Both the position numbers and the translations under genes were made by a program. From Novosphingobium sp. FKTRR1 (GTDB taxonomy: Bacteria; Pseudomonadota; Alphaproteobacteria; Sphingomonadales; Sphingomonadaceae), in contig NZ_JAIZDA010000032.1 in NCBI RefSeq assembly GCF_020404405.1, forward strand, positions 1-42,862: a stretch of DNA of 42,862 nt, given 5' to 3'. Positions within the stretch are counted from its first letter, which is position 1, and each line of letters starts with the position of its first letter. This document shows positions 42,757 to 42,862 of this stretch, piece by piece. The notes beneath the pieces were generated by a model. The model was not told the origin of the DNA. It ran no database searches and saw only the letters and a program-made list of their open reading frames with translations.

Positions 42757-42862
42757 TCATGCGGCTGAAAGTCGCGCAATTCTGCGGGTTAGCATCCGGA
42801 TAGAAGCGATATTCGCCCACGCGGTCGAGCTCTCGATGGAGCGTTCCCAGTCTTTGGCGAGG
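42757..42862 (-). CDS. Transposase C-terminal fragment (IS5-family-like), truncated by window edge
   Basis: The last 34 codons and stop of a leftward gene that begins outside the window. The translation, starting LAKDWERSIESSTAWANIAS and ending TRRIARLSAA, resembles the C-terminus of IS5-family transposases common in sphingomonads. The catalytic DDE residues lie mostly outside, so activity cannot be judged. It is oriented toward the TonB-dependent receptor on the same strand, and could affect its expression by read-through. Confidence 0.75.
   Translation of the reverse strand, partial: LAKDWERSIESSTAWANIASIRMLTRRIARLSAA

Noticed and set aside
1..42862. CRISPR array or phage defence cluster
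   Set aside because: No regularly spaced repeats and no cas or restriction-type genes were found in any part of the window.

Overview
This window looks like a chromosomal segment from a GC-rich alphaproteobacterium of the order Sphingomonadales, probably close to Novosphingobium. That placement is an inference from the GC-rich coding style, the two large TonB-dependent receptors, DcaP/OprB-type porins, the P450 module and the tRNA-Val sequence; no rRNA or other phylogenetic marker is present. Coding density is high and genes lie in short operons on both strands. A transposase fragment at the right edge is the only mobile DNA seen. There is no CRISPR array, prophage or integrase.

Layout. (1) 1-1694: end of an exopolysaccharide locus (manC fragment and a GT4 glycosyltransferase), then about 900 nt with no convincing gene. 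(2) 2610-4152: a small secreted protein and an OprB-like porin. (3) 4579-16045: a short-chain fatty acid module with a CrbS-type transporter/sensor histidine kinase, its convergent CrbR-type regulator, acetyl-CoA synthetase, and a divergent run of DcaP-like porin, MHS-family symporter and propionyl-CoA synthetase. (4) 16130-17185: a secreted clan GH-A-like protein with a hexanucleotide repeat. (5) 17232-21962: a putrescine-type operon (SDR, FAD oxidase, glutamine-synthetase-like ligase, polyamine-binding lipoprotein). (6) 22211-23956: a DbpA-type RNA helicase, ending at a strong bidirectional terminator. (7) 24040-29463: an iron-acquisition locus in which a siderophore receptor diverges from tonB-piuC-FMN oxidase, each side with its own Fur-like box. 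(8) 29480-32763: a GH130 enzyme divergent from a GT4 glycosyltransferase, then tRNA-Val(UAC). (9) 32947-38073: a porin, two-domain ABC permease and ABC ATPase operon with no binding protein, divergent from an RcnR/FrmR-family metal sensor that has a G-tract operator. (10) 38255-42657: TonB-dependent receptor, cytochrome P450 and AraC regulator in one operon, with an IS5-like transposase end just upstream.

How the genes may work together. The acetate/propionate region combines sensing, outer- and inner-membrane transport and CoA activation. The iron locus combines a receptor, its energy transducer and two oxidative enzymes that may process the imported ligand. The two most unusual items are the metal-sensor/porin/ABC locus, where a TTG start restores all four RcnR-type metal ligands, and the TonB receptor-P450-AraC unit, which looks like uptake plus hydroxylation of an unknown substrate. 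Several intergenic hairpins and palindromes (4368-4418, 14073-14106, 37439-37491) are reported as candidate regulatory elements.
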